Shown in pieces: positions 35,172 through 43,230 of a stretch of DNA of 64,000 nt (position 1 is the stretch's first letter; each line of letters starts with the position of its first letter). Made by a program: the position numbers and the translations under genes. A model generated the notes under the pieces. The model was not told where the DNA came from, did no database searches, and saw only the letters and a list, made by a program, of their open reading frames with translations. The DNA is from Streptomyces sp. NBC_00154 (lineage in GTDB: Bacteria > Actinomycetota > Actinomycetes > Streptomycetales > Streptomycetaceae): positions 5,090,501-5,154,500 of the forward strand of contig NZ_JAPEMI010000001.1 of assembly GCF_026342835.1 (NCBI RefSeq), in the 5' to 3' direction.

Positions 35172-35333
35172 CGTCAATCACCTCGGGTTCACGGGATCAG
35201 TCCCTCCCCGCCGCCACGCTGACGGCCAGGCGCCTCGTACAGCAGAACACGATCGACCCGGGACGGCATCCGATCGGGTGGCCGCCCGGAAAACCGGACA
35301 GTAGATGTCGGGTTTCAAGGGTTCGATGGAGTC

Positions 35334-35837
35334 ATGACATCGACTTCCTGGGCAGCGTTCCAGTCGGCGGAGCCGGACTTCGCCGAGACCGTTCAGGCCC
35401 GCTTCGGGCTGTACAAGCACCACGTCCTGGCCACCCTTCGCAAGGACGGATCGCCGCGTGTGACCGGGCTGGAGGTGGACTTCCGCTTCGGTGAGCTGTG
35501 GCTCGGCATGATGCCGAACTCGCGCAAGGCACTGGACCTGCGGCGTGATCCCCGGTTCGCGGTGCAGGCCAACCCGGGACCGGACGACACGATGGCCGAC
35601 GCCGACGTCCGGATCTCCGGCCGCGCGGTGGAGGAGACCGACCCCGACGTCCTGGCCCGCTTCGTCGAGGAGGCAAAGCCACCGGAGCCGTTCCACCTGT
35701 TCCGCACGGAACTGACGGAGGTGGTCCGCACGGGGTTGAAGGGCGAGGAACTGATCGTCCAGACCTGGCGCCCGGGCACCCCACTGCGCACGTTCCACCG
35801 CGGAAATGACGACAGCACCCCGCGCGAGGCAATCTGA
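35334..35837 (+). CDS. Pyridoxamine 5'-phosphate oxidase-like protein (flavin/F420 binding)
   Basis: A 167-residue split-barrel protein: HHVLATLRKDGSPRVTGLEVDFRFGELWLG, then SRKALDLRRDPRFAVQANPG and a C-terminal GEELIVQTWRPG. This is the pattern of PPOX-class proteins, which in actinobacteria often bind FMN, heme or coenzyme F420. The ATG at 35334 follows GGAGTC only weakly. It is a single gene ending at a GC-rich terminator. Confidence 0.8.
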   Translation: MTSTSWAAFQSAEPDFAETVQARFGLYKHHVLATLRKDGSPRVTGLEVDFRFGELWLGMMPNSRKALDLRRDPRFAVQANPGPDDTMADADVRISGRAVEETDPDVLARFVEEAKPPEPFHLFRTELTEVVRTGLKGEELIVQTWRPGTPLRTFHRGNDDSTPREAI

Positions 35838-35849
35838 GGCGACCGGGCC

Positions 35850-35872
35850 GGCCCGGGCCGCCGGCCCGGGCC
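35850..35872. terminator. Terminator between PPOX-like and acyl-CoA dehydrogenase genes
   Basis: GGCCCGGGC (35850-35858) pairs with GCCCGGGCC (35864-35872) around CGCCG, in the convergent gap 13 bases after the PPOX-like stop. Confidence 0.6.
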
Positions 35873-35950
35873 ACGTCAAGTCCGGCAGGCGGGAGAATCA
35901 AGCCCGTCGAGAGGGTCCCATGCCTTCGGACCTCGGACCATGGCGGGACA

Positions 35951-36958
35951 TCAAGGGCAGAGCGGCCACCGGGCGCCCCCGGTCACCAGCCGCCCCCGGC
36001 AATCCCCCCGCACCCCCCAGGCATCCCGCAACGGCCCCGCCTTCCGTACCCACACCGACAGATCCAGCTCCTCCGTATACCCCACCGCCCCATGCAGCTG
36101 CAGCGCCGCCCGCGCCGCCGCGTACGCCGCTTCGCCCGCCACGACCTTCGCCGCCGCCACATCGGCTCCCGCGCGCGGCGACCCTTCGGCGAGCGCCGCC
36201 GCAGCCCCGTACAGCAGCGGGCGGGCGAACTCCAGGCCGATCAGCGTGTCCGCCAACCGATGCTTGACCGCCTGGAACGATCCGATCGCCACCCCGAACT
36301 GGGTGCGCTGCTTCACGTACGCGACCGTGGCCCGCAGCAGCGCCTCGCCCGTCCCGAGCGCCTGCGCCGCCGTGGCGAACGCCGCCCAGTCCGCCGCCGC
36401 GCCGGCCGCCTCCACCACCCGCGGCCCCGAGGCGAGCACCTGCCCGCCGGGCTCGACCCGGAACAGCCTCCGTGCCGGATCGGACGAAGCGCGGAGCGGG
36501 CCGTGTCCGGACGCGAGCCGCAGCTCGTCCCCGGACACCGCGAAGACCGCGTCCACGGCGTCCGCGTCCAGCGCGAACGCCCCGTCGTCGAGCAGGAGCG
36601 TCGCCGACACCGCCCCCGACGCCATCCGGGGCAGCCACTCCTTCGCCACCGGACTGCCCACCCCGCTCAGCAGTACCCCCGCCGCCACCGTCTCCACCAC
36701 CGGCCCCGGCACCGCGTGCCGCCCCAGCTCCAGGAAGGCCACCGCGAGTTCCACCGGAAGCGGTCCGACACCCTCGTACGCCTCCGGTATCGCGAGCGCG
36801 AACACCCCCGCCTCCGCGAGCCGCGTCCACAGGGCCCGCCCCGGTCCGTGGTCCCCGGCGCCCCACGCCCGGACGGTCGCCGGCGTCTTCGCGGCCGACA
36901 GCATCGCGTCCAGCGAGCGGGCGAAATCCCGCTGCTCGTCGTCGAGGAGGAATCGCAT
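35951..36958 (-). CDS. Acyl-CoA dehydrogenase, short subunit (FadE32/33-like)
   Basis: A 335-residue acyl-CoA dehydrogenase, shorter than the usual 380-400. It starts MRFLLDDEQRDFARSLDAML and has the C-terminal helical domain TQFGVAIGSFQAVKHRLADTLIG, LQLHGAVGYTEELDLSVWVR. Such short subunits pair with a full-length one to make alpha2beta2 heterotetramers in actinobacterial steroid degradation. The full-length partner overlaps directly upstream (TGATG). It probably dehydrogenates a bulky ring-derived CoA ester. Confidence 0.86.
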   Translation of the reverse strand: MRFLLDDEQRDFARSLDAMLSAAKTPATVRAWGAGDHGPGRALWTRLAEAGVFALAIPEAYEGVGPLPVELAVAFLELGRHAVPGPVVETVAAGVLLSGVGSPVAKEWLPRMASGAVSATLLLDDGAFALDADAVDAVFAVSGDELRLASGHGPLRASSDPARRLFRVEPGGQVLASGPRVVEAAGAAADWAAFATAAQALGTGEALLRATVAYVKQRTQFGVAIGSFQAVKHRLADTLIGLEFARPLLYGAAAALAEGSPRAGADVAAAKVVAGEAAYAAARAALQLHGAVGYTEELDLSVWVRKAGPLRDAWGVRGDCRGRLVTGGARWPLCP

Positions 36959-38139
36959 CAGCGCCGTCCCTTCGGCAGGCCGAGCAGCCGCTCGGCGATG
37001 ATGTCCCGCTGGATCTCGTTCGTGCCGGCGTAGATCGGGCCCGCGAGGGAGAAGACGTATCCCTGCGCCCACTCGCCCTCCGCGAGTTCGCCGTCCGGGC
37101 CGAGCAGATCGAGTGCCGTCTCGTGCAGCGCGATGTCGTACTCCGACCAGAACACCTTGTTCAGACTCGACTCGGCGCCGGTGCCCCCCGCTTCCGGCGC
37201 CGTTCGAGCGGGCGGACCCCCTTCGCCCGCCGCGAAGCGCGACGCATGGGCGTACGTGAACAGCTGGTACGCGCGCGCCCCGATCACCGCGTCCGCGACC
37301 CGGTCCCGCATCGCCGTGTCCGACGGGTCGCCCTGGGTACGCCACAGCTCGGCCAGCCGGTCCGCGGCGGCCAGGAAGCGGCCGGGGGAGCGAAGCGTCA
37401 GCCCGCGCTCGTCGCCCGTGGCCGACATGGCGATACGCCAGCCCTGGCCCGGCTCGCCGATGATGTCCTCGTCCGGTACGAACACCTCGTCCAGGAAGAG
37501 TTCGGCGAAGGCCGGCTTGCCGTCGAGCCGTCCGATCGGCCGGACGGACACCCCCGGCGCCGACAGGTCGAACATCAGATACGTCAGCCCGTGGTGCGGC
37601 TTCGCGGCCTCGGGGTCCGTACGGAAGATCCCGAACGCCCGGTCCGCGAACGCGGCCCGTGACGACCAGGTCTTCTGCCCCGACAGCAGCCAGCCGCCGT
37701 CCGTGCGCACCGCGCGCGACCGCAGCGACGCCAGGTCCGAGCCCGACTCCGGCTCGGACCAGGCCTGCGCCCAGATCACCTCGCCACTGGCCATCGGCGG
37801 CAGGAGCCGGGCCCGCTGCTCGTCCGTCGCGTGGTCGAAGAGAGTCGGGGCGAGCAGGTTGATGCCGTTCTGCGAGACCCGGCCGGGGCCGCCCGCCGCG
37901 TAGTACTCCTCCTCGAAGATCAGCCACTTGAAGATGTCGGCGCCCCGGCCGCCGTAGGCGGACGGCCAGGAGACGACCGACCAGCGGTCCGCGTACAGCC
38001 GCGCCTCCCACTCCCTGTGCGCGGCGAAACCCTCCGCGGTCTCCAGGGAGGGCAGCGGTTCGGCGGGCACATGGGCCCGGAGCCACTGCCGGGCCTCGGC
38101 CCGGAACGCGTCCTGATCGGGGGTGAAGGTCAGATCCAT
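36958..38139 (-). CDS. Acyl-CoA dehydrogenase, long subunit (FadE30/31-like)
   Basis: A 393-residue acyl-CoA dehydrogenase. It contains the FAD-binding region AQAWSEPESGSDLASLRSRAV and LSGQKTWSSRAAFADR, and ends PIYAGTNEIQRDIIAERLLGLP, where other members have the substrate-loop Glu/Arg pattern. The ATG at 38139 (MDLTFTPDQDAF) follows GAGAGGG. It is the first gene leftwards from a divergent promoter holding a KstR2-like operator and is coupled to the short dehydrogenase. Confidence 0.9.
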   Translation of the reverse strand: MDLTFTPDQDAFRAEARQWLRAHVPAEPLPSLETAEGFAAHREWEARLYADRWSVVSWPSAYGGRGADIFKWLIFEEEYYAAGGPGRVSQNGINLLAPTLFDHATDEQRARLLPPMASGEVIWAQAWSEPESGSDLASLRSRAVRTDGGWLLSGQKTWSSRAAFADRAFGIFRTDPEAAKPHHGLTYLMFDLSAPGVSVRPIGRLDGKPAFAELFLDEVFVPDEDIIGEPGQGWRIAMSATGDERGLTLRSPGRFLAAADRLAELWRTQGDPSDTAMRDRVADAVIGARAYQLFTYAHASRFAAGEGGPPARTAPEAGGTGAESSLNKVFWSEYDIALHETALDLLGPDGELAEGEWAQGYVFSLAGPIYAGTNEIQRDIIAERLLGLPKGRR

Positions 38140-38182
38140 CGGACGCCCGCCCTCTCTGTCGTCATCGGGCCGATTCTTCCCT

Positions 38183-38196
38183 AACAAGTGTTTGGT
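38183..38196. promoter_or_regulatory. KstR2-like operator 1
   Basis: AACAAGTGTTTGGT fits the mycobacterial KstR2 consensus AnCAAGnnCTTGnT with one mismatch, inside the larger near-palindrome CTAACAAGTGTTTGGTAG (38181-38198). It sits between the divergent acyl-CoA dehydrogenase and SDR genes, 44 and 58 bases from their starts. The same motif recurs in reverse orientation at 46720-46733. Confidence 0.68.
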
Positions 38197-38253
38197 AGGT
38201 TAACGTACGGGCACGAGGCCGTCGAGGAGCCGGGAACCCGAGGAGGCAGGGGC

Positions 38254-39036
38254 GTGAGCGCACCGCAGTACATACCGGGACACCGGCTGCTGACCGGCCG
38301 CACCGCCGTCATCACTGCGGCGGCCGGCGCCGGGATCGGCGGCGCCACCGCCCGCAAATTCCTGGAGGAAGGCGCCCGCATCGTCATCGGCGACGCCCAC
38401 GCCCGCCGGCTCAAGGAGACCGAGCAGGCGCTCGCCGAGGAGTTCGGCGCCGCAAACGTCACCTCACTGCCCTGCGACGTCACCGACGAGACCCAGGTCC
38501 AGGCCCTCTTCACCCACGCCGAACAGGCCCACGGCAGCCTCGACATCGTCGTCAACAACGCCGGACTCGGCGGTACCGCCGAGCTCACCGAGATGACCGA
38601 CGCACAGTGGTCCAAGGTCCTCGACGTCACCCTGAACGGCACCTTCCGCTGCACCCGCGCCGCCCTGCGCTCCCTCAGGTCCGCGGGCCGCGGCGGTGTC
38701 GTCGTCAACAACGCCTCGGTCGTCGGCTGGCGTGCCCAGACCGGCCAGGCCCACTACGCGGCCGCGAAGGCGGGCGTCATGGCGCTCACCCGGTGCGCCG
38801 CCGTCGAGGCCGCCGCATACGGCGTACGGGTCAACGCCGTCGCTCCCAGCCTCGCCATGCACCCGCACCTGGTGAAGGTCACCTCCGCCGATCTCCTCGA
38901 CGAACTGACCGGCAAGGAGGCCTTCGGCCGGTATGCCGAACCGTGGGAGATCGCCAACGTCATCGTCTTCCTGGCCAGCGGCTACTCCTCGTACATGACG
39001 GGCGAAGTGGTCCCCGTCAGCAGCCAACGTGCCTGA
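38254..39036 (+). CDS. Short-chain dehydrogenase/reductase (IpdF/KstR2-cluster type)
   Basis: A 260-residue classical SDR. The NAD(P)-binding motif is TAAAGAGIGGATARKFLEEGA, with NNAGLG, catalytic Ser in NNASVVGW, and YAAAK (Tyr-xxx-Lys). The C-terminus reads SSYMTGEVVPVSSQRA. The GTG at 38254 follows AGGAGGCAGGGGC. It heads the rightward transcript SDR-tetR-thiolase and may handle the hydroxyl or keto group of a steroid CD-ring CoA intermediate, inferred from context. Confidence 0.85.
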   Translation: MSAPQYIPGHRLLTGRTAVITAAAGAGIGGATARKFLEEGARIVIGDAHARRLKETEQALAEEFGAANVTSLPCDVTDETQVQALFTHAEQAHGSLDIVVNNAGLGGTAELTEMTDAQWSKVLDVTLNGTFRCTRAALRSLRSAGRGGVVVNNASVVGWRAQTGQAHYAAAKAGVMALTRCAAVEAAAYGVRVNAVAPSLAMHPHLVKVTSADLLDELTGKEAFGRYAEPWEIANVIVFLASGYSSYMTGEVVPVSSQRA

Positions 39037-39091
39037 CCGGACGCCCGCCGGTGCGTCCGCAGGGGGCAGCGCGCGGGCGGAGAATGGGCGG

Positions 39092-39703
39092 GTGCCTACC
39101 AAGAAGAAGCCCCAGGTGACCCCTTCGCCCGAGCGGCGCCGGGAACTGCTCGACACCGCCGCCGAGGTCTTCGCCGCGCAGGGATACAACGCCACCACCG
39201 TCCGCAGGATCGCGGACGAGGCGGGCATGCTCGCGGGCAGCCTCTACTACCACTTCGATTCCAAGGAATCGATGATCGACGAGATCCTCTCGACCTTCCT
39301 CACCGAACTCTGGGCGGGGTATGACGCGGTGCTCGCCGCCGGCCTCGGCCCCCGCGAGACGATCGAGGCCCTCGTCACCGAGTCCTTCCGGGAGATCGAC
39401 CGGCACCGCGCAGCCGTCGCCATCTACCAGAAGGAGTCCAAGCACCTCGCCACCCAGCCGCGCTTCGCCTATCTCGTCGACTCCCAGCAGAAGTTCGAGA
39501 AGGCCTGGCTCGGCACGCTGGAGCGCGGCGTCGCCGCCGAGGTCTTCCGCGCCGACCTCGACATCCGGCTCACGTACCGGTTCGTCCGCGACACCGTCTG
39601 GGTCGCGGCCTCCTGGTACCGGCCGGGCGGACAGCACAGCCCCGAGGAGATCGCCCGCCAGTACCTCTCGATGGTCCTGGACGGCATCGCCCTCGACACC
39701 TGA
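39092..39703 (+). CDS. TetR family regulator, KstR2-like
   Basis: A 203-residue TetR protein starting VPTKKKPQVTPSPERRREL. The HTH is at about residues 15-65: LLDTAAEVFAAQGYNATTVRRIADEAG and GSLYYHFDSKESM. The all-helical C-terminal ligand domain shows AIYQKESKHLATQPRFAYLV. It lies inside a cluster whose gene set and operators match the KstR2 regulon of mycobacteria, so it is the likely regulator, responding to a ring-derived CoA thioester. The GTG start was preferred because upstream residues are Gly/Ala filler. Confidence 0.85.
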   Translation: MPTKKKPQVTPSPERRRELLDTAAEVFAAQGYNATTVRRIADEAGMLAGSLYYHFDSKESMIDEILSTFLTELWAGYDAVLAAGLGPRETIEALVTESFREIDRHRAAVAIYQKESKHLATQPRFAYLVDSQQKFEKAWLGTLERGVAAEVFRADLDIRLTYRFVRDTVWVAASWYRPGGQHSPEEIARQYLSMVLDGIALDT

Positions 39704-39734
39704 CCCCACCCGAGCTCACCGAGGAGCAGCAGCC

Positions 39735-40892
39735 ATGGCCGAGGCCTACATCGTCGAAGCGGTCCGCACCCCCGTCGGCCGCCGCAGGGGTGGCCTCGGT
39801 GCCGTCCACCCCGCCGACCTCGGCGCTCATGTTCTGCGGGCCCTCGTCGAACGCACCGGCATCGACCCGGCGGCCGTCGAGGACGTCGTCTTCGGCTGCC
39901 TCGACACCGTCGGACCGCAGGCCGGTGACATCGCCCGGACCTGCTGGCTGGCCGCCGGACTGCCCGAAGAGGTCCCTGGCGTCACCATCGACCGCCAGTG
40001 CGGCTCCTCGCAGCAGGCCGTCCACTTCGCCGCCCAGGGCGTCCTCTCCGGCACCCAGGACCTGGTCGTGGCGGGCGGCACCCAGAACATGACGCAGATC
40101 CCGATCGCCTTCGCCTCCCGTCAGGCCGCCGAACCCCTCGGCCTCACCGAAGGCCCGTACGCGGGCAGCGAGGGCTGGCGCGCCCGGTACGGGGACCAGC
40201 CGGTCAACCAGTTCCACGGCGCCCAGCTGATCGCCGAGAAGTGGGGCATCAGCCGTCGCGACATGGAGGAGTTCGCGCTCCGCTCCCACCGGCGGGCGAT
40301 CCGCGCCGTCGACGAGGGCCGCTTCGCCCGCGAGACCGTCGCGTACGCGGACGTCACCGTCGACGAGGGGCCGCGCCGCGACACCACCCTGGAGAAGATG
40401 GCCGCACTCCCGCCGGTCCTGGACGGTGGCACGATCACCGCCGCCTGCTCCTCCCAGGTCTCCGACGGGGCCGCAGCGATGCTCATCGCCTCCGAACGCG
40501 CCGTCGCCGAACACGGCCTCACCCCGCGCGCCCGCATCCACCACCTCTCGGTACGCGGCGAGGACCCCATCCGGATGCTGTCGGCTCCCATCCCGGCCAC
40601 CGCGTACGCGCTGAAGAAGGCCGGCATGACCATCGACGACATCGACCTGGTCGAGATCAACGAGGCGTTCGCACCGGTGGTGCTGGCCTGGCTGAAGGAG
40701 ACCGGCGCCGACCCGGACAAGGTCAACGTCAACGGCGGGGCGATCGCGCTCGGTCACCCACTCGGCGCCACCGGCACTCGACTGATGACGACGCTGCTGC
40801 ACGAGCTGGAGCGCACGGGCGGCCGCTACGGTCTGCAGACCATGTGCGAGGGCGGCGGACAGGCGAACGTGACGATCATCGAAAGGCTCTGA
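39735..40892 (+). CDS. fadA6: Acetyl-CoA acetyltransferase, FadA6-like thiolase
   Basis: A 385-residue thiolase with the complete catalytic set: Cys89 (IDRQCGSSQQA), NEAFAP, His341 (GHPLGATG) and Cys371 (MCEGGGQ). It would cleave a beta-ketoacyl-CoA with CoA at the end of the CD-ring pathway. It lies 31 bases after the tetR gene with GAGGAGCAGCAGCC before the ATG. The symbol is given by analogy with the mycobacterial cluster, so paralogue identity is less certain than enzyme class. Confidence 0.85.
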   Translation: MAEAYIVEAVRTPVGRRRGGLGAVHPADLGAHVLRALVERTGIDPAAVEDVVFGCLDTVGPQAGDIARTCWLAAGLPEEVPGVTIDRQCGSSQQAVHFAAQGVLSGTQDLVVAGGTQNMTQIPIAFASRQAAEPLGLTEGPYAGSEGWRARYGDQPVNQFHGAQLIAEKWGISRRDMEEFALRSHRRAIRAVDEGRFARETVAYADVTVDEGPRRDTTLEKMAALPPVLDGGTITAACSSQVSDGAAAMLIASERAVAEHGLTPRARIHHLSVRGEDPIRMLSAPIPATAYALKKAGMTIDDIDLVEINEAFAPVVLAWLKETGADPDKVNVNGGAIALGHPLGATGTRLMTTLLHELERTGGRYGLQTMCEGGGQANVTIIERL

Positions 40893-41012
40893 GCCGGGCG
40901 CGCCAAGGCTCCCGGGCGACCGCGACGCGCGGCGGTGGGGCGGATCACACCGCGGATCTGCAGAACGTGCTACGGTTGCCGAGTTGCAGTTTTGGTACCC
41001 ATGAACTTTATG

Positions 41013-41056
41013 TGCGCCTGACGGGAATGCTTCCTCAGGCGCATTATTGTTTTCCG
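41013..41056 (+). terminator. Hairpin with T-rich tail upstream of the cold-shock gene
   Basis: TGCGCCTGA (41013-41021) pairs with TCAGGCGCA (41035-41043) and is followed by TTATTGTTTT, a rare T-rich tail for this genome. It lies 120 bases after the thiolase stop and 98 before the cold-shock ATG. It may end the thiolase transcript or act as an attenuator in the cold-shock leader. Confidence 0.55.
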
Positions 41057-41140
41057 GCTTTCTCCGGATGGGGCTCAATGCGGCGACTTGGAATTCGTAA
41101 AGTGCGGATTTCCGGCACTGCACCTCTTTAGGAGAATGAC

Positions 41141-41344
41141 ATGGCTACTGGAACCGTGAAGTGGTTCAACTCGGAAAAGGGCTTCGGCTTCATCGAGCAG
41201 GACGGCGGCGGCGCCGACGTCTTCGCCCACTACTCCAACATCGCCACCTCGGGCTTCCGTGAGCTCCAGGAGGGCCAGAAGGTCTCCTTCGACGTCACGC
41301 AGGGCCAGAAGGGCCCGCAGGCGGAGAACATCGTCCCGGCCTAA
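41141..41344 (+). CDS. Cold-shock protein (CspA family)
   Basis: A 67-residue OB-fold RNA/DNA chaperone beginning MATGTVKWFNSEKGFGFIEQ, with RNP1 (KGFGFIEQ) and RNP2 (VFAHYS) intact. TAGGAG precedes the ATG. A long AT-richer leader of over 150 bases with hairpins lies upstream, as is usual for cold-inducible csp genes. The neighbouring DEAD-box helicase is a natural functional partner in RNA unwinding. Confidence 0.96.
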   Translation: MATGTVKWFNSEKGFGFIEQDGGGADVFAHYSNIATSGFRELQEGQKVSFDVTQGQKGPQAENIVPA

Positions 41345-41367
41345 TTGCCGCGACGCGCACCTCGCAG

Positions 41368-41402
41368 CCGGGGCCCGCACCGTGAAGGTGCGGGTCCCGG
41401 CT
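41368..41402 (+). terminator. Terminator after the cold-shock gene
   Basis: CCGGGGCCCGCACC pairs with GGTGCGGGTCCCGG (one G-U pair) around GTGAA, 23 bases after the csp stop. The helicase gene begins 79 bases later. Confidence 0.75.
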
Positions 41403-41480
41403 TGTGCTGTCCCGGGGATGCGCCGAAAGTCCCGGACAGTCCCCAGTAGTTCCCAGGAATCCCCAGGAGGGCAATTCCGT

Positions 41481-43160
41481 ATGACCCGCTCCGAACGCCA
41501 GGACCGACCCGCCCGCACTCGCCCGTCGAGGGGGCGCGGCACGGCCCCGGCACAGGCAACCGCCAAGGGTTCCGGCAAGGGATCCGGCAAGGCGTCGCCC
41601 CGTCGCAGGGCCACGCCGCCGCAGGGTGAATTCGCCCTGCCCGAATCCATGACCCCCGCACTGCCCGCCGTCGAGGCGTTCGCCGAGCTGGACATGCCCG
41701 CCGCCCTGCTGAAGACCCTTGCCGCGCAGGGCGTCACCGACCCGTTCCCGATCCAGGGCGCCACCCTGCCGAACTCGCTCGCCGGCCGGGACATCCTCGG
41801 CCGCGGCCGCACCGGCTCCGGCAAGACCCTGGCTTTCGGTCTCGCGCTCCTCGCCCGCACCGCCGGCCGGCGGTCCGAGCCGCGCGCCCCGCTGGCGCTC
41901 GTCCTCGTCCCGACCCGCGAGCTCGCCCAGCAGGTGACCGACGCGCTGACGCCGTACGCGACGTCCGTGAACCTGCGCCTCGCCACCGTCGTCGGCGGCA
42001 TGTCGATCACCAAGCAGTCCGGCACGCTGCGACGCGGCGCCGAGGTGCTCGTCGCCACGCCCGGCCGGCTGAAGGACCTCATCGAGCGCGGCGACTGCCG
42101 GCTCGACCAGGTCTCCATCACCGTCCTCGACGAGGCCGACCAGATGGCCGACATGGGCTTCATGCCGCAGGTCGTCGCGCTGCTCAAGCAGGTCGAGCCG
42201 GACGGTCAGCGGATGCTGTTCTCCGCGACCCTGGACAAGAACATCGACCGGCTGGTCAAGATGTTCCTGACCGACCCGGTCGTGCACTCGGTCGACCCGT
42301 CCGCGGGCGCCGTCACCACCATGGAGCACCACGTGCTGCATGTGGCCGACGAGACCGACAAGAAGGCCGTCGCCACCAGGATCGCCGCCCGCGAGGGCCG
42401 GGTGATCATGTTCGTGGACACCAAGCGGGCTGCCGACCGCTTCGCCAAGCGGCTGCTGGCCAGCGGTGTACGGGCTGCCGCCCTGCACGGCGGACGGTCC
42501 CAGCCGCAGCGCAACCGGACGCTCGACCAGTTCAAGAACGGCCAGGTCACCGCGCTCGTGGCGACCAACGTCGCGGCCCGTGGCATCCACGTCGACGACC
42601 TCGACCTGGTCGTGAACGTGGACCCGCCGACGGACCACAAGGACTACCTCCACCGCGGTGGGCGCACGGCGCGCGCCGGGGAGTCCGGCAGCGTCGTCAC
42701 GCTGGTGCTGCCGGAGGAGAAGCGGGAGATGACCCGGCTGATGGCTGACGCGGGCATCGCTCCGCGGACCACCCGGATCAAGTCCAGCGACGAGGAACTC
42801 ACCCGGATCACCGGGGCCCGTGAGCCGTCCGGCATCGCGATCGTGGTCGAGGTCCCCCAGCCGACGCAGCCGAAGCCGCGGACGCGGTCCGGCGGTGCGG
42901 GCGCCGGTACCGGCGGTGCGTTCCGCGCGGGCAGCCGGGGCCGCGGCCGTCGCGGCGGAGCCGGTGCCGGTTCCGGTTCCGGGTCCGGGTCCGCTCAGGG
43001 CGGCGGCGAGATGCGCTCGGGCGGTGCGGCTCGGTCCGGCGGTGGGGTTCGGGCCGGTGGCTCGGGACGCGGCAACGGTTCGGGCGCAGGCGCGGGGCGT
43101 GCGGGTGGCTCCGGGCGAAGCAATGGCAGTGCGGCCGCGCGAGGCCGCAGGGCGGCGTAG
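41481..43160 (+). CDS. DEAD-box RNA helicase
   Basis: A 559-residue DEAD-box ATP-dependent RNA helicase. All motifs are visible: DPFPIQGATLP (Q), GRGRTGSGKT (I), PTRELAQQ (Ia), TPGRL (Ib), DEAD (II), FSAT (III), IMFVDTK (IV), TNVAARGIH (V) and HRGGRTARAG (VI). The first 55 residues are basic. The last 110 residues are Gly/Arg/Ser-rich, an RNA-binding tail. It follows the csp gene and probably works with it at low temperature. Confidence 0.94.
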   Translation: MTRSERQDRPARTRPSRGRGTAPAQATAKGSGKGSGKASPRRRATPPQGEFALPESMTPALPAVEAFAELDMPAALLKTLAAQGVTDPFPIQGATLPNSLAGRDILGRGRTGSGKTLAFGLALLARTAGRRSEPRAPLALVLVPTRELAQQVTDALTPYATSVNLRLATVVGGMSITKQSGTLRRGAEVLVATPGRLKDLIERGDCRLDQVSITVLDEADQMADMGFMPQVVALLKQVEPDGQRMLFSATLDKNIDRLVKMFLTDPVVHSVDPSAGAVTTMEHHVLHVADETDKKAVATRIAAREGRVIMFVDTKRAADRFAKRLLASGVRAAALHGGRSQPQRNRTLDQFKNGQVTALVATNVAARGIHVDDLDLVVNVDPPTDHKDYLHRGGRTARAGESGSVVTLVLPEEKREMTRLMADAGIAPRTTRIKSSDEELTRITGAREPSGIAIVVEVPQPTQPKPRTRSGGAGAGTGGAFRAGSRGRGRRGGAGAGSGSGSGSAQGGGEMRSGGAARSGGGVRAGGSGRGNGSGAGAGRAGGSGRSNGSAAARGRRAA

Positions 43161-43169
43161 CAGCGTACG

Positions 43170-43207
43170 CGGTGCGGTGACAGGTCGACGACCGGGTCAC
43201 CGCACCG
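43170..43207. terminator. Terminator after the DEAD-box helicase
   Basis: A 12-bp perfect stem, CGGTGCGGTGAC (43170-43181) with GTCACCGCACCG (43196-43207), in the convergent gap between the helicase and the IpdC-like gene. Confidence 0.7.
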
Positions 43208-43230
43208 GGGCGCTGCCCCGGACGCCGGTC

